Positions 1 to 5,301 of a stretch of 5,501 bases of DNA are shown in pieces. The first letter of the stretch is position 1; each line of letters starts with the position of its first letter. The translations under genes were made by a program, and so were the position numbers. The notes under the pieces are model-generated. The model did no database searches and was not told the DNA's origin. It saw only the letters and a program-made list of their open reading frames with translations. The stretch comes from Candidatus Parvarchaeota archaeon (GTDB lineage Archaea > Nanobdellota > Nanobdellia > Parvarchaeales > Parvarchaeaceae), in NCBI GenBank assembly GCA_030044235.1, contig JASHWD010000075.1, forward strand, positions 1 through 5,501, written 5' to 3'.

Positions 1-267
1 TCTGCAGCCGGAGTAGCCTACAACACCACAGGCTCATACGTTTATGTAGCAGATGTAAACTCAAATACCGCAAGCGTAGTCGATGGGTCTTCAAATACTA
101 ACATCAACACTATAACAATAGGAAGCTCTCCAGCTGCTGTGGCGTACGATACTAACAGCGGAAATATTTACATAGAAAACTCGGGTTCAAATACCGCCAG
201 CGTAGTTAGCAGCGGTGCATCTGTGATTGCAGGAGGCTCCGCGATACCCATGTGGAACTCTTGTTGA
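1..267 (+). CDS. 3' end of a YVTN-type beta-propeller repeat protein (partial)
   Basis: The first frame is open from the window edge to a TGA at 265-267, giving the last 88 residues of a larger protein. Two repeats are visible with a 42-residue period: VAYNTTGSYVYVADVNSNTASVV near residues 5-27 is echoed by VAYDTNSGNIYIENSGSNTASVV near 47-69. This 'VAY-D/N-...-IYV-...-N-TASVV-' pattern is typical of YVTN/NHL-like propeller blades found in archaeal and bacterial surface proteins, which usually serve as exported scaffolds or binding modules rather than enzymes. After the last blade there is a short Gly/Ser/Ala tail ending in WNSC, with no C-terminal membrane helix. The start, any signal peptide and the blade number lie outside the window. 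The segment is rich in Ser, Asn and Thr and more G/C-rich than the downstream genes. The family call is good; the exact role is unknown. Confidence 0.75.
   Translation, partial: SAAGVAYNTTGSYVYVADVNSNTASVVDGSSNTNINTITIGSSPAAVAYDTNSGNIYIENSGSNTASVVSSGASVIAGGSAIPMWNSC
61..206 (+). repeat. Near-identical 20-base direct repeats in propeller blades
   Basis: Bases 61-80 and 187-206 match at 19 of 20 positions (the difference is an A/C at the third base of an Ala codon) and are 126 bases, or 42 codons, apart. They encode SNTASVV in consecutive blades. Near identity at DNA level points to recent blade duplication or gene conversion within the propeller array. Confidence 0.8.
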
Positions 268-333
268 TCGGTTTTAAATCACTTAGAACGCCAATTTAAG
301 TTTAATTTGAAACAACGTCTTTTTACACCGATG

Positions 334-343
334 CTTTTAAATA
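334..343 (+). promoter_or_regulatory. TATA-like promoter element of the MFS gene
   Basis: CTTTTAAATA lies about 34 bases before the ATG at 373. An archaeal start site about 25 bases downstream would leave a leader of only 8-10 bases. No Shine-Dalgarno sequence precedes the ATG, which fits near-leaderless expression. Confidence 0.55.
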
Positions 344-372
344 GAAAAAAGCACACTTAATTTAATTCGTAC

Positions 373-1806
373 ATGGAAACGATAACTAAAGAAGCAAAAA
401 ATGCGTTTATACCAGAAAAGAAGTACGACATGAAGTATGCTTATAGAGTCCTGATACTTCTTGCGATACTAGCTGCTTTCGTGATGTATGTAGACATAAT
501 GCTTACTCCATCGCTTCCATCAATAAGCACTCAATACGGTATAGATTTAGCTACAGCTAGTCTTATTATATCATTATACCTGGTTTTTGGAACTGCGATG
601 ATGCCGGTTGTAGGAAAACTTGGGGACATATACGGAAAAAAACGCATGTTGATATACGTACTGATAGCGTATTCTGCACTTGTGTCGATAACTTTATTTA
701 TCTCAAATTTTAACATACTCTTAATCTCAAGAACTTTTCAGGGCATAGGTTTGAGTATATTCCCACTGGCAACAAGCCTTGTAAGAGAAGAGTTTCCACG
801 TAAACTTATACCTCGTGCGCAGGCTTTGCTTGCAGCCATGGTCATAGGAGGAGTTGCAATAGGTCTTTCGATCGGTGCGTTCGTCGCTAACTCTTATGGC
901 TGGCAGGCAAATTATCACATCGCTTTACCGTTTATAGTAGTATTGACTATACTGATATTTTTTATTGCGAGAGAATCAATTTACAGAAATTCAAAGATAA
1001 AGCTCGACTACGTAGGGGCAATATGGATGGGCATAGCCGTTGGTATGGTTGTATTTGGTGTATCGGAAGGCCAGACGTGGGGTTGGACATCATTTTGGAC
1101 GCTTTTTATGATTTTAGGCGGGCTATTATTACTTATACCTCTAGCATTTATAGAAAGAAAAAAGACCCAGCCAATACTTGATTTAAAGTTGCTTTCAATA
1201 AAGAATGTACTAATCTCAAATACAATAGGTATAATTACAGGTCTATCGATGTATGTTGGATTTATAGCTATAACCTATGAACTTGAGGAGATTTATAATC
1301 TTAGCATATTTCAAACCGGTCTTTCTCTTTTGCCAATGGCGATATCGATACTTTTGGTAGCATATCCGGTAGGCATTCTTGTTTCTAGATATGGTGTAAA
1401 GAAATTAATTTTCATTGGCGGATTAATAGGCGCGATAGGATTCTTTTTGCTTTCTACCGCAACAACTTCATTTCAAATAATATTATTTCTTACTGTAGGA
1501 GCAATAGGTTTAGGGATAGCAATGATAGCTACTCAAAATCTGCTTGTTCTCTCCGTAGACCCGCATGAGATGGGGTTGGCTACGTCTTTAAACGGGGTTT
1601 TTAGAAACATAGGATCTGGTTTAGGCGCCCCCCTTGCAGGTTCATTGGTATCCACTTTCGTAGCGGTACAGATAATAAATGGAATATCGGTCTCACTTCC
1701 TACAAAGATCGCATTTCAGTATGCTTTCTATGCAGGAGTCATAGGCTTTATCGCAATATCGATTATCTCTTTGTTTGTAAAAGAAGTTATTAAAAGCTCA
1801 GATTAG
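373..1806 (+). CDS. MFS transporter, EmrB/QacA (DHA2, 14-TM) type
   Basis: This 477-residue integral membrane protein probably exports drugs or other small molecules in exchange for protons. After a charged cytoplasmic N-terminus (1-22) come about 14 hydrophobic helices, and the length is normal for 14-helix DHA2 exporters. Family marks are: D41 in TM1 followed by PSLPSIS (equivalent to the D..ALP.I motif); motif A, GKLGDIYGKKR at 81-91; motif B, R120..Q123 G124 in TM4; and the post-TM5 sequence GW at 176-177 with a following LP, matching the GWRW..N.P stretch. A second motif-A-like loop (VSRYGVKK, 337-344) begins the C-terminal half. Motif C in TM5 is atypical: the GPxxGG of antiporters reads as GLSIGA (164-169) without proline. 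It has its own promoter and a 91-base gap downstream, so it appears monocistronic. The substrate cannot be told from sequence; the superfamily call is very secure and the subfamily moderately so. Confidence 0.93.
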   Translation: METITKEAKNAFIPEKKYDMKYAYRVLILLAILAAFVMYVDIMLTPSLPSISTQYGIDLATASLIISLYLVFGTAMMPVVGKLGDIYGKKRMLIYVLIAYSALVSITLFISNFNILLISRTFQGIGLSIFPLATSLVREEFPRKLIPRAQALLAAMVIGGVAIGLSIGAFVANSYGWQANYHIALPFIVVLTILIFFIARESIYRNSKIKLDYVGAIWMGIAVGMVVFGVSEGQTWGWTSFWTLFMILGGLLLLIPLAFIERKKTQPILDLKLLSIKNVLISNTIGIITGLSMYVGFIAITYELEEIYNLSIFQTGLSLLPMAISILLVAYPVGILVSRYGVKKLIFIGGLIGAIGFFLLSTATTSFQIILFLTVGAIGLGIAMIATQNLLVLSVDPHEMGLATSLNGVFRNIGSGLGAPLAGSLVSTFVAVQIINGISVSLPTKIAFQYAFYAGVIGFIAISIISLFVKEVIKSSD

Positions 1807-1854
1807 ACGAAGCTTGCAAATTCTGAAAAGACTTAATTGACGAAACTTGTTACG

Positions 1855-1873
1855 CTTAAAAAGACATATATAG
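1855..1873 (+). promoter_or_regulatory. TATA-like promoter region of the SprT-like gene
   Basis: CTTAAAAAG (1855-1863) is followed directly by CATATATAG (1865-1873). The second is centred about 29 bases before the ATG at 1898 and predicts a nearly leaderless transcript; the first would give a leader of about a dozen bases. No Shine-Dalgarno sequence is seen. Confidence 0.5.
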
Positions 1874-1897
1874 GGGTTCTTTTCATAAGAGATTAAC

Positions 1898-2635
1898 ATG
1901 TCAGATTCTAAACATTTAAGATACAAATTGGGGGAGATATTAAAAAGTGTCAGGCGCGAATCAGAAGAAAATGAATGTTCTAAGCCATTTTTACCATACG
2001 TTTCTCTCGAATTATCAGATTATCGTATTAGAAATTTAGATGGCATGCTGGCGTGCTTCGAGGGCGAACACGAAATATGTATAGACAGAAGCCATTTGAA
2101 ACAAGCGGATAAATTCACCTTAGGGAAAACCGTAAAACACGAAGAAGCGCACAGAGCCGCTTCGCTAATAAAGGCGTTATCTGTTAATCAACCGAGAATA
2201 GAATCGACAGAGCATAATGAGATTTGGGCTTATGTGAATAAGGCATTTGGAGGAGAGGCGCCATCAATTTACTATTTATGCAAATGTGGCAGGGAAGCTA
2301 ATTTAATCTATCAATCTTTTTGCGGTCATGTAGAAAAATGTCAAAGCAAAAAATGCGGCCTGCCTGTTACACTAGAAGGAATAAACATATTGAATTTATA
2401 TTCTGAAGATTTAGAAGACACGGAAAAAGAGGCCTTTGATGCCTTTACTTCTAAAGTAATAGAGACATCTAAGGCGACAAATAAACCGCTTCTCCTAGTA
2501 AATCCCGGCGGCGAACTGCGTTTACTTGCAGGTAAAAATCTATACTCTTTTGAGGTAGGATTCTTTAAGCCAAGTCAGATGGGTTATGGGACGTACATAA
2601 GTTATTCGCCTGCGTACAGACAGAAGGCGATTTAA
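1898..2635 (+). CDS. SprT-like HExxH zinc protein with zinc-ribbon segment
   Basis: I do not recognise a named family over the full 245 residues, but the middle reads like a SprT-like metallopeptidase. HEEAH at 81-85 gives the two histidines and the catalytic glutamate of HExxH. A third ligand is available at H106 in EHNEIW (105-110), in the place of the HG.eF/W segment of SprT proteins. About 20 residues later comes CxCG (C128, C130), then C142, C148 and C153, resembling the C-terminal zinc ribbon of SprT/Spartan-like proteins, although the second knuckle is C-x4-C rather than C-x2-C. The N-terminal 30 residues are charged. Residues 160-245 form an extra domain that I cannot assign. No signal peptide or membrane helix is evident, so it is probably cytoplasmic. 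SprT-like enzymes act in DNA-protein crosslink repair in eukaryotes; the role of prokaryotic members is less clear. The gene is flanked by gaps and has its own promoter. An unrelated zinc-binding protein with a chance HEEAH remains possible. Confidence 0.6.
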   Translation: MSDSKHLRYKLGEILKSVRRESEENECSKPFLPYVSLELSDYRIRNLDGMLACFEGEHEICIDRSHLKQADKFTLGKTVKHEEAHRAASLIKALSVNQPRIESTEHNEIWAYVNKAFGGEAPSIYYLCKCGREANLIYQSFCGHVEKCQSKKCGLPVTLEGINILNLYSEDLEDTEKEAFDAFTSKVIETSKATNKPLLLVNPGGELRLLAGKNLYSFEVGFFKPSQMGYGTYISYSPAYRQKAI

Positions 2636-2675
2636 TTTTATAGATTAAGTAACTAGAATGATAAAAAGTATTCCG

Positions 2676-2704
2676 AGTAGGATTAAGTAGGATTTATCCT
2701 ACTT
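2676..2704 (+). repeat. Tandem 10-base repeat overlapping a perfect hairpin
   Basis: AGTAGGATTA (2676-2685) is followed directly by AGTAGGATTT (2686-2695). The second copy forms an inverted repeat with what follows: AAGTAGGAT (2685-2693) is exactly complementary to ATCCTACTT (2696-2704), giving an 8-bp stem with a TTTA loop or a 20-bp near-perfect palindrome. It lies 41-69 bases past the stop of the SprT-like gene and runs into a pyrimidine-rich stretch (CTTTCTTCTTC). It may be a transcription end signal or a protein-binding site. Confidence 0.6.
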
Positions 2705-3005
2705 TCTTCTTCACTGCAGAATACAAAAAGATTTTTAGTAATTTTAAATTTACGATAAATGATCCCAAAACTTAGCCAAATTTATAATATTCTCTATGCT
2801 TTTATAATACTATCTTTGATATGATAATAAATGAGAAAATACTATTTCTTATATATATCAAAACTAGCCCCAAATTTTTGTCTTATAACATTGATAAAAT
2901 ACCAATTATATAAGTTGCATTTATATTGATATATAATCGAAGTATTCGCTTTTCCTGCAAATCTTTGTAATTTAATATACAATATATATTAAATTTATAA
3001 TAAGT

Positions 3006-3014
3006 AATATATAT
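3006..3014 (+). promoter_or_regulatory. TATA-like promoter element of the LUD gene
   Basis: AATATATAT is centred 26 bases before the ATG at 3036, the exact spacing expected for a leaderless archaeal transcript. ATGs at 3020 and 3023 lie upstream but are out of frame. No Shine-Dalgarno sequence precedes 3036. Confidence 0.55.
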
Positions 3015-3035
3015 CTTACATGATGAAATAAAATT

Positions 3036-3650
3036 ATGGGGTGGGACAATCTGGCAGACGATGAAACAATAAAAAGAACTAAGGAAGCTCTGATGTCTCA
3101 CGGGATTAATGTTGAAGTTGCTCAGGATAAAAATGCTGCGATACGGTTATTAGAAAAAATTATTCCTGAAGGCGCCGAAGTGATGACTGCCAGCTCTACT
3201 ACTCTTTCACAGATAGGTTTTCTTGACATGTTAAAATTAGGCGCTCACGGTTGGCATGATAAGAAACAACTTATATTAAGCGAACCAGATCCGGTCAAGA
3301 GGGCCGAACTAAGAAAGCATGCCAGCATCGCTACATATTATCTGGGAAGCGTTCACGCAGTAACGGAGAATGGAGAATTAATTACGGCGAGCGCGAGTGG
3401 CAGCCAATTAGGGGCTTATGCGTTTACTGCTGATAATTTGATCTTGGTAGTAGGCACACAAAAAATAGTAAAGGACATTGACGAGGGCCTTAAACGGATA
3501 AAAGAAGAATCTCTTCCTTTGGAAGTAAAAAGAATGCAAAGTGTCGGTTATCCAGGAAGCGTTATAGGTGAGATACTGATAATGGAACGAATTATGCCTG
3601 GTGCGAGGAAGGTAACGGTTATATTCGTGAAAGAAAAATTAGGATTCTAA
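3036..3650 (+). CDS. LUD domain protein (LutC/YkgG-related)
   Basis: This 204-residue soluble protein belongs to the LUD fold family (DUF162), whose members include LutC and the C-terminal part of LutB of the bacterial lactate-oxidation complex. From residue 1 it follows the stand-alone LUD pattern: the MGWDNLADDETI opening, PEGAEVMTASSTTL (44-57), LGSVHAVTENGELI (103-116), ASGSQLGAYAF (120-130), VVGTQKIVKDIDEGLKRI (138-155), a PLE (161-163), and an ending in VKEKLGF. The N-terminal motif and the C-terminal LGF show that the protein is full length and that the start at 3036 is right. No LutA or LutB gene is next to it and no Fe-S cysteine clusters are present, so it is an orphan LUD protein. 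Its reaction is not established; a link to lactate or redox metabolism is inference from the family only. It has its own promoter and a 39-base gap to the next gene. Confidence 0.9.
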   Translation: MGWDNLADDETIKRTKEALMSHGINVEVAQDKNAAIRLLEKIIPEGAEVMTASSTTLSQIGFLDMLKLGAHGWHDKKQLILSEPDPVKRAELRKHASIATYYLGSVHAVTENGELITASASGSQLGAYAFTADNLILVVGTQKIVKDIDEGLKRIKEESLPLEVKRMQSVGYPGSVIGEILIMERIMPGARKVTVIFVKEKLGF

Positions 3651-3656
3651 AAGATA

Positions 3657-3666
3657 TTAATAAAAG
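3657..3666 (+). promoter_or_regulatory. TATA-like promoter element of the small HExxH gene
   Basis: TTAATAAAAG is centred about 28 bases before the ATG at 3690 and predicts a nearly leaderless transcript that separates this gene from the LUD gene. No Shine-Dalgarno sequence is present. Confidence 0.5.
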
Positions 3667-3674
3667 TATTATTC

Positions 3675-3690
3675 TAATATTATAATATTA
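3675..3690. repeat. 16-bp perfect palindrome touching the start codon
   Basis: TAATATTATAATATTA reads the same on both strands and ends on the A of the ATG at 3690. It sits between the TATA-like element and the start codon, where a bound repressor would cover the predicted transcription start. In such A/T-rich DNA, chance is a serious alternative. Confidence 0.5.
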
Positions 3691-4091
3691 TGCTGACAAA
3701 GCATACCAAACTGGATTGGGTTCTAGGTTTCGGAAGCAAAGTAGATAGAAAACTTGGTGATGACATCTCCGTTAGGTCATTTAGAATGGGCGGCTACAGC
3801 GAAAAAATGGGCATAAAAGTCTTCTTGCTAAGCGTTCTAGCGTTTTCTGGCTTTATGAATGAAAGTTATCCAGACGAATTCAAGCTAGAGGAAACGGTTA
3901 TAGACAATATAAATGGCACATTATTACACGAGTTGATACATGACAAAGGAAAAGTAAAGCATGAAGACTACGAGTCTGCCTCTTTTACTTATGCGATTTC
4001 TAAGCTGGGCCACGGGGCCAAATACAGGTTCTTAAATAAAGATGCGTGGTCAGAATATCAAAATCTGGAGAGCCTAACAGTTAATGCTTAG
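3690..4091 (+). CDS. Small putative zinc metallopeptidase with HELIH motif
   Basis: The family is not recognised, but the 133-residue protein carries a clear HExxH motif, HELIH at 80-84, preceded by the hydrophobic helix pattern typical of zincin active sites (INGTLLHELIH). Possible third ligands are H91 and E95 in KHEDYESASF. H91 lies one residue further than the third histidine of the metzincin pattern HExxHxxGxxH, although G87 is in register; E95 would suit a gluzincin-like site. The run from H91 to the following SKLGHGAKYRF also parallels the EHNEIWAYVNKAFGGEAPSIYY run of the upstream SprT-like protein, so it may be a minimal SprT-like core without the zinc ribbon. There are no cysteines, no signal peptide and no obvious membrane helix, apart from a moderately hydrophobic stretch at 42-56. 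The start at 3690 is supported by the promoter spacing. The target is unknown and the peptidase activity is inferred from the motif only. Confidence 0.6.
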   Translation: MLTKHTKLDWVLGFGSKVDRKLGDDISVRSFRMGGYSEKMGIKVFLLSVLAFSGFMNESYPDEFKLEETVIDNINGTLLHELIHDKGKVKHEDYESASFTYAISKLGHGAKYRFLNKDAWSEYQNLESLTVNA

Positions 4092-4094
4092 AAG

Positions 4095-4119
4095 TTATAA
4101 AAGTATTTAATTAAATAAA
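4095..4119 (+). promoter_or_regulatory. TATA-like promoter region of the ICMT-like operon
   Basis: TTATAAAAG (4095-4103), 31 to 39 bases before the ATG at 4134, predicts a leader of about 8-10 bases. TTTAATTAAATAAA (4106-4119) is a second candidate that would give a leaderless message. No Shine-Dalgarno sequence is present. Confidence 0.5.
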
Positions 4120-4133
4120 CCAATAGAATCCCA

Positions 4134-4748
4134 ATGCTAACATTTGGATCTCTAAGCAATCTAGTCGCAGCACACCAATTGGGAGTAATAGTAACGTTTC
4201 TGCTAATAATTGCATGGTGCGTATCTGAGTATTTCGCTCGGGAGGCAACCTGGAAAAAGGGGGCTCCAAAGCACCCTTCGTCCAAAAGAGACCGAAGTAC
4301 CTATCCTCTAATAGCGATAGGTATTACAATAAGCTTAGTTGCGGATCTTTTTGGATTTGTTAGCGGAATAGGAGGTTACCTTCTTATATATACTGTTCCT
4401 TTGGGCGTCGTGGTAGTAGCTATAGGGCTTATAATAAGGCAATGGGCGCTTCGTACCCTGGGTAAATTCTTCACTATGCCGATCACAATCTCAAAGAATC
4501 ATAGAATCGTTCAAGAAGGACCATATAAATGGATTCGCCACCCTGCCTACACAGGAGGTTTCCTAACTATATTAGGCATCGCGCTGGCTCTCGGCTCGGC
4601 TCTTGGCATTCTAGTTACCGTAGTTGTAGGTCTTAGCATCTACGTTTATAGGATAAATATCGAAGAGACCGCATTGCGGTCCCGTTTTGGGAAAGAATAT
4701 GATAAGTATGCAAAGCAAACATATCGATTGTTCTCTGGAATCTATTGA
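4134..4748 (+). CDS. Isoprenylcysteine carboxyl methyltransferase (ICMT)-family membrane protein
   Basis: This 204-residue integral membrane protein is related to ICMT and phospholipid N-methyltransferases, which use S-adenosylmethionine to methylate lipid-linked or thiol substrates at the membrane. Predicted helices lie near 14-32, 57-77, 82-101 and 142-172, with a basic loop at 39-55. The C-terminal half carries the family signature in order: RQWALRTLGKFF (102-113), the GPYKWIRHPAYTGG segment (129-142) with the R135-H136-P137 core and Y139, then IEE (176-178) and FGKEYDKY (185-192). In solved relatives these residues line the cofactor pocket, so the enzyme looks intact. Prokaryotes with this family generally lack prenylated CaaX proteins, so the real substrate may be a small thiol, isoprenoid or lipid; this is inference. 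It is the first gene of a two-gene operon with the membrane protein that starts 7 bases after its stop. Confidence 0.88.
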   Translation: MLTFGSLSNLVAAHQLGVIVTFLLIIAWCVSEYFAREATWKKGAPKHPSSKRDRSTYPLIAIGITISLVADLFGFVSGIGGYLLIYTVPLGVVVVAIGLIIRQWALRTLGKFFTMPITISKNHRIVQEGPYKWIRHPAYTGGFLTILGIALALGSALGILVTVVVGLSIYVYRINIEETALRSRFGKEYDKYAKQTYRLFSGIY

Positions 4749-4752
4749 GTGA
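4747..4752 (+). promoter_or_regulatory. Shine-Dalgarno-like site for the second operon gene
   Basis: GAGTGA overlaps the TGA of the ICMT-like gene and ends 3 bases before the ATG at 4756. It resembles the GAGGTGA complement of the archaeal 16S 3' end with one G missing. It is the only plausible ribosome binding site in the window and fits translation of an internal operon gene, in contrast to the leaderless first genes. Confidence 0.45.
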
Positions 4753-4755
4753 CAC

Positions 4756-5151
4756 ATGGCAAAAGCAAAAAAGGTTATAGGTCATCGCACTTTAGGTATA
4801 ACTATAATTGCAGCGTTAATGATTATATTTGGACTGGCCGAAATAGCGACCGGTTTCACACATAATTTTTTTGGCATATCCACCGCTAACACACTTACCT
4901 CTACTATAGTTGCCGTAATAATCGGAGGTTTCTATCTGGTAGCAGGGTTACTTATTCTGACTATGAGGCGCCTAGCTGCGGAGATTGCTATTGTACTTCT
5001 AATCGCGGATATTGTTGGTCGGATTGGGCTGGTTGTAGTAGGCTTTTATCCTATAAATTCAACTGAACAGGACTCCTCTATAATTATAGGCACCGCCATT
5101 GCGGCCATCTTTGCTGCTTACATATGGCTTAAGCTGAAGTTATTCGCTTAG
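4756..5151 (+). CDS. Four-helix membrane protein of unknown function
   Basis: This 131-residue protein is not recognised. It has a short basic N-terminus (MAKAKKVIGHR) and four hydrophobic segments near 12-33, 48-69, 74-97 and 108-128, with a polar loop containing FTHNFFGIS (34-42) and a second (NSTEQDS, 101-107). The basic N-terminus, the RR at 71-72 and the KLK near the C-terminus suggest that both ends are cytoplasmic. No catalytic motif, cysteine pair or conserved charged helix residues stand out, other than an Asp-x3-Arg (D85, R89) inside the third helix. It starts 7 bases after the ICMT-like gene, so the two are almost certainly co-transcribed, and it could be a partner or membrane-environment factor for that enzyme. 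Coding status is supported by the clean start context, length and operon position. Confidence 0.7.
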   Translation: MAKAKKVIGHRTLGITIIAALMIIFGLAEIATGFTHNFFGISTANTLTSTIVAVIIGGFYLVAGLLILTMRRLAAEIAIVLLIADIVGRIGLVVVGFYPINSTEQDSSIIIGTAIAAIFAAYIWLKLKLFA

Positions 5152-5180
5152 TAAAATAAGGCCATAAGATTATCCTTTTG

Positions 5181-5273
5181 GGATAAAAGATAGGGGTTTC
5201 ACTGGGCATTTTTCTAGGTCCCCTACAAAAGGTAACCTCGACGAATGATGCCGATGAAACCCGGCTTTTATCC
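5181..5273. repeat. Long imperfect inverted repeat (22 paired positions)
   Basis: Three in-register helices of 9, 8 and 5 base pairs (5181-5189/5265-5273, 5194-5201/5255-5262, 5205-5209/5248-5252) are interrupted by internal loops of 4x2 and 3x2 bases. The apical 38 bases (5210-5247) can pair further through AGGT (5216-5219) and ACCT (5235-5238). The pairing is exact within each helix. Confidence 0.8.
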
Positions 5274-5278
5274 TATTC

Positions 5279-5297
5279 TAGGGCATTTTCCGCCCTA
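5279..5297. repeat. Perfect 6-bp hairpin with 7-base loop
   Basis: TAGGGC (5279-5284), loop ATTTTCC, GCCCTA (5292-5297). It follows the long rod by five bases and is G/C-rich for this genome. Confidence 0.7.
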
Positions 5298-5301
5298 TAA
5301 G

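Larger units (their letters stand above)
2636..3035. other. 400-base A/T-rich intergenic region without a convincing gene
   Basis: This stretch is strongly A/T-rich and no open frame in it carries a recognisable protein. Its left end holds a short direct and inverted repeat (2676-2704). Its right end holds the promoter of the LUD gene. A 21-codon frame at 2759-2824 is too short and low in complexity to call. It is long compared with the other gaps upstream of position 5152 (7 to 105 bases) and could hide a small RNA, but the middle shows no strong base-paired structure by eye. Confidence 0.6.

Noticed and set aside
531..918. Two minus-strand open frames (531-716 and 727-918)
   Set aside because: Both are antisense to the MFS gene, whose family motifs run through the region.
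2759..2824. 21-codon plus-strand frame beginning MIPKLSQIYN
   Set aside because: It is very short, hydrophobic by A/T composition, has no well-placed promoter and no ribosome site.
2883..3101. Minus-strand open frame of 72 codons
   Set aside because: It overlaps the start of the well-supported LUD gene and mostly covers low-complexity A/T-rich DNA. Its translation has no recognisable features.
4088..4285. Minus-strand open frame of 65 codons
   Set aside because: It lies opposite the ICMT-like gene start and its promoter. The translation looks random.
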